NCBI GenBank assembly: GCA_937868145.1
Contig: CALMMH010000709.1
Span: 1-7,886 of the forward strand
Direction of reading: 5' to 3'
Length of the DNA: 7,886 nucleotides
Origin: an uncultured Phycisphaerales bacterium
Lineage (GTDB): Bacteria; Planctomycetota; Phycisphaerae; Sedimentisphaerales; Anaerobacaceae
Numbering within the stretch: the stretch's first letter is position 1; each line of letters opens with the position of its first letter. The notes under the pieces were generated by a model that was given only the letters and a program-made list of their open reading frames with translations, was not told the DNA's origin and did no database searches. Both the position numbers and the translations under genes were made by a program. This document shows, piece after piece, positions 6,642 through 7,886 of this stretch.

Positions 6642-6661
6642 TGCCCGCACGAGTGCCCGCA
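6642..6661. repeat. Direct repeat in the beta-helix gene leader
   Basis: TGCCCGCA occurs at 6642-6649 and again at 6654-6661, 12 bases apart, in the predicted untranslated leader of the beta-helix gene (minus strand TGCGGGCA twice). Between the units lies CGAG. It may be chance or a regulator half-site pair. Confidence 0.3.
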
Positions 6662-6683
6662 TAGCGTCCTGTTGCTCGCCTGA

Positions 6684-6711
6684 AGTATACGGGAACGGCG
6701 GCTCCGGTCAA
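6684..6711 (-). promoter_or_regulatory. Sigma-70-like promoter of the beta-helix gene
   Basis: On the minus strand, TTGACC (6711-6706) and TATACT (6689-6684) are 16 bases apart; shifting the -35 one base to TTTGAC gives 17. The predicted start near 6677 leaves a leader of about 72 bases. The -10 box and flanking CCCG match those of the neighbouring Tat-protein promoter. The remainder of the 6606-6796 spacer contains no gene that I can support and no clear terminator for the upstream redoxin-like gene. Confidence 0.6.
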
Positions 6712-6722
6712 ACTCGTTTGAC
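6707..6722. promoter_or_regulatory. Palindromic operator candidate over the -35 box
   Basis: GTCAAA (6707-6712) and TTTGAC (6717-6722) form a perfect inverted repeat around CTCG. It covers the -35 hexamer of the beta-helix promoter, a usual place for a repressor or activator dimer site. Binding is inferred; no regulator gene is in the window. Confidence 0.4.
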
Positions 6723-6796
6723 GGCGAATCCGCGGAATGTACCGCCCTTGCCCGGCGTGACGGCCCGCTCCACCCTGGGATGAGGGATCGTCCCAT

Positions 6797-7886
6797 TCAC
6801 GGCCTGGAGACAGCGGCCAATGCCTCCGCCAGGTCGGCCGGGTCAAACCCTTCGGCCCGGACGATGTGCCGACGGTCCGCCAGGATCAGCCAAGGCAGCG
6901 ACGGCACGACCCATGGAGACGGAATCCCTCCGACGCCGCCTGGGAGCGCGCCGGCGGTGCAGGAGATGCCGTGTTCCTCGATCCACTCTCGCGCGTTGTC
7001 TCCGGCCCCCTCTGCGGCGTGTATGGCGACGACCGCGACATTCTCTCGGGCCAGGTTCTGTGCCTGCGCGGCAAGAAGTTCCAGGCATCGTCGCGAGGGT
7101 CTTTGATCGAAATTCCAGAAACATACGAGCACCGGGCGACCTTCGAGATTCTCGCCATCCGGCGCCGGTCGCAGATTCTCCAGTGCCGGCAGTGGTCGGC
7201 CCAAGAGCGAGCCGTCCCAGATCCTCGCGAACTCCTGTCCGAAGATCAGCGAGACCTCCATGGACCGTCCGTTCCTCGCCGTGAAACTCGCGCGGGTCCC
7301 AAAGAAATCCCGACCGTTTTCCGGGAATGAAAGTTCCATCGCCAGGTCCTGGTCCAACACATGGTCTGTCGGGCCCGCCTCGATGCGAAACAATTCGTCC
7401 GGAAGGTCGGGATTGATGCGGATCGAGTTGGGATCCGCATCCCAATCCCAGGTTTCATACAGGTGGTCGCCGAAGTACGTCTCGTGGCGGAATGCCGCCG
7501 GCACGTAGAACGTCTGGCCGCAAACCGGGTACCTCAGAATCTGCGTCACAACGGCGTCGTGGGCGATGAATCTCTTGCCTCGCGATTCTGCCGGCGGTCC
7601 GGATTTGATGTGAATGGGCATGAATCCGTCGTCGACGCTGAAACACATCGTCAGGACGCTGTTGGGCGTGTCTTCAGTGGATGTCGCGAGTCGTTGCTCC
7701 ACGGTGACGGCGACGCATCGGCGTCCGTTCCACGAGGCGTCCTCGACGGACACCACCTTATCATATCTCGAATCGAGGTCGTCCAGGTGCATGATTACTC
7801 CCGCCCCAGTGGCCAGGGCGGCCTCGAACGGGTCCTGTGCCATCTTCACTGTCGAGACGCTGCCCGTCCACACCGGCCCGGGATGC
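6797..7886 (-). CDS. Redoxin/thioredoxin-fold domain protein lacking CxxC, C-terminal part (5' end outside window)
   Basis: The frame is open from the right edge to a TGA at 6797-6799 (about 362 residues visible). A GTG at 7873 could serve as a start, but in-frame codons continue upstream to the window edge and no ribosome binding site is evident, so the gene is taken as truncated by the window. The last ~120 residues form a thioredoxin-like fold: a GRPVLVCFWNF strand, an active-site-like QRPSRRC stretch (codons 7105-7085), helix, VAVVAIHA strand, and a PSLPWLIL segment with the cis-proline. Both active-site cysteines of a TlpA-type CxPC are replaced; one Cys lies three residues later. From memory, planctomycetes have many such single-Cys QRPSR-C redoxins. 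The upstream ~230 residues look beta-rich (repeated GRRCVAVTV, FMPIHIKSG type strands) and may be a LolA-like substrate-binding domain, which is uncertain. Partner and reaction unknown. Confidence 0.72.
   Translation of the reverse strand, partial: HPGPVWTGSVSTVKMAQDPFEAALATGAGVIMHLDDLDSRYDKVVSVEDASWNGRRCVAVTVEQRLATSTEDTPNSVLTMCFSVDDGFMPIHIKSGPPAESRGKRFIAHDAVVTQILRYPVCGQTFYVPAAFRHETYFGDHLYETWDWDADPNSIRINPDLPDELFRIEAGPTDHVLDQDLAMELSFPENGRDFFGTRASFTARNGRSMEVSLIFGQEFARIWDGSLLGRPLPALENLRPAPDGENLEGRPVLVCFWNFDQRPSRRCLELLAAQAQNLARENVAVVAIHAAEGAGDNAREWIEEHGISCTAGALPGGVGGIPSPWVVPSLPWLILADRRHIVRAEGFDPADLAEALAAVSRP

Noticed and set aside
5004..6683. Long plus-strand open frame (559 codons) opposite the beta-helix and Tat-protein genes
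   Set aside because: It is antisense to two well-supported genes and crosses both a gene boundary and a promoter. Its Val/Ala/Asp-rich product has no domain I recognise, as expected for the shadow of GC-rich coding sequence.
7871..7873. GTG at 7873 as the start of the redoxin-like gene
   Set aside because: The frame stays open to the window edge, no ribosome binding site is visible in the 13 bases upstream, and no signal peptide follows the GTG.

Overview
This GC-rich window (about 60% G+C by eye) looks like chromosomal DNA of a planctomycete, most likely from the Phycisphaerae/Sedimentisphaerales side. That is an inference from protein types: a seven-bladed-propeller/di-heme cytochrome fusion, a Tat-exported TIM-barrel-like protein, a secreted pectate-lyase-like beta-helix, and a thioredoxin-fold protein with the CxxC replaced by a QRPSRRC stretch. 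No rRNA, tRNA, integrase, transposase or CRISPR array is visible.

Layout. The left part is read rightward: the C-terminal 246 residues of a glycoside hydrolase family 57 protein (1-743, start outside the window), a 258-base spacer rich in inverted repeats, then a membrane-embedded M48 (Ste24/CAAX-type) zinc protease (1002-2171). A 100-base spacer full of short repeats separates it from four leftward genes, in transcription order from the right edge: the C-terminal part of a redoxin-like protein (7886-6797, 5' end outside the window), a secreted beta-helix protein (6605-5274), a Tat-signal TIM-barrel-like protein (5176-4232), and a membrane-anchored YVTN propeller/di-heme cytochrome c (4239-2272).

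The TIM-barrel-like gene and the cytochrome gene overlap by 8 bases (ATGCATAA), so they almost certainly form one translationally coupled unit. Both products are predicted to act outside the cytoplasmic membrane, which suggests that an exported sugar- or metabolite-handling protein is paired with an electron-transfer or peroxidase-type partner. The beta-helix gene and the TIM-barrel-like gene each have their own sigma-70-like promoter with the same TATACT -10 box, and a 16-base palindrome covers the -35 box of the beta-helix promoter.

The most unusual structure is a 48-bp REP/BIME-like element inside the GH57 reading frame (133-180): two GTAG-headed mini-hairpins in perfectly symmetric inverted orientation, inserted without breaking the frame just before the catalytic-Asp motif. 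Other repeat oddities are an inverted repeat that supplies the ribosome binding site, start codon and first roughly 22 codons of the protease gene, a TGATTTTTGATT inverted repeat upstream of it, and four tandem 10-bp GTCCGTG-type units between the convergent genes.
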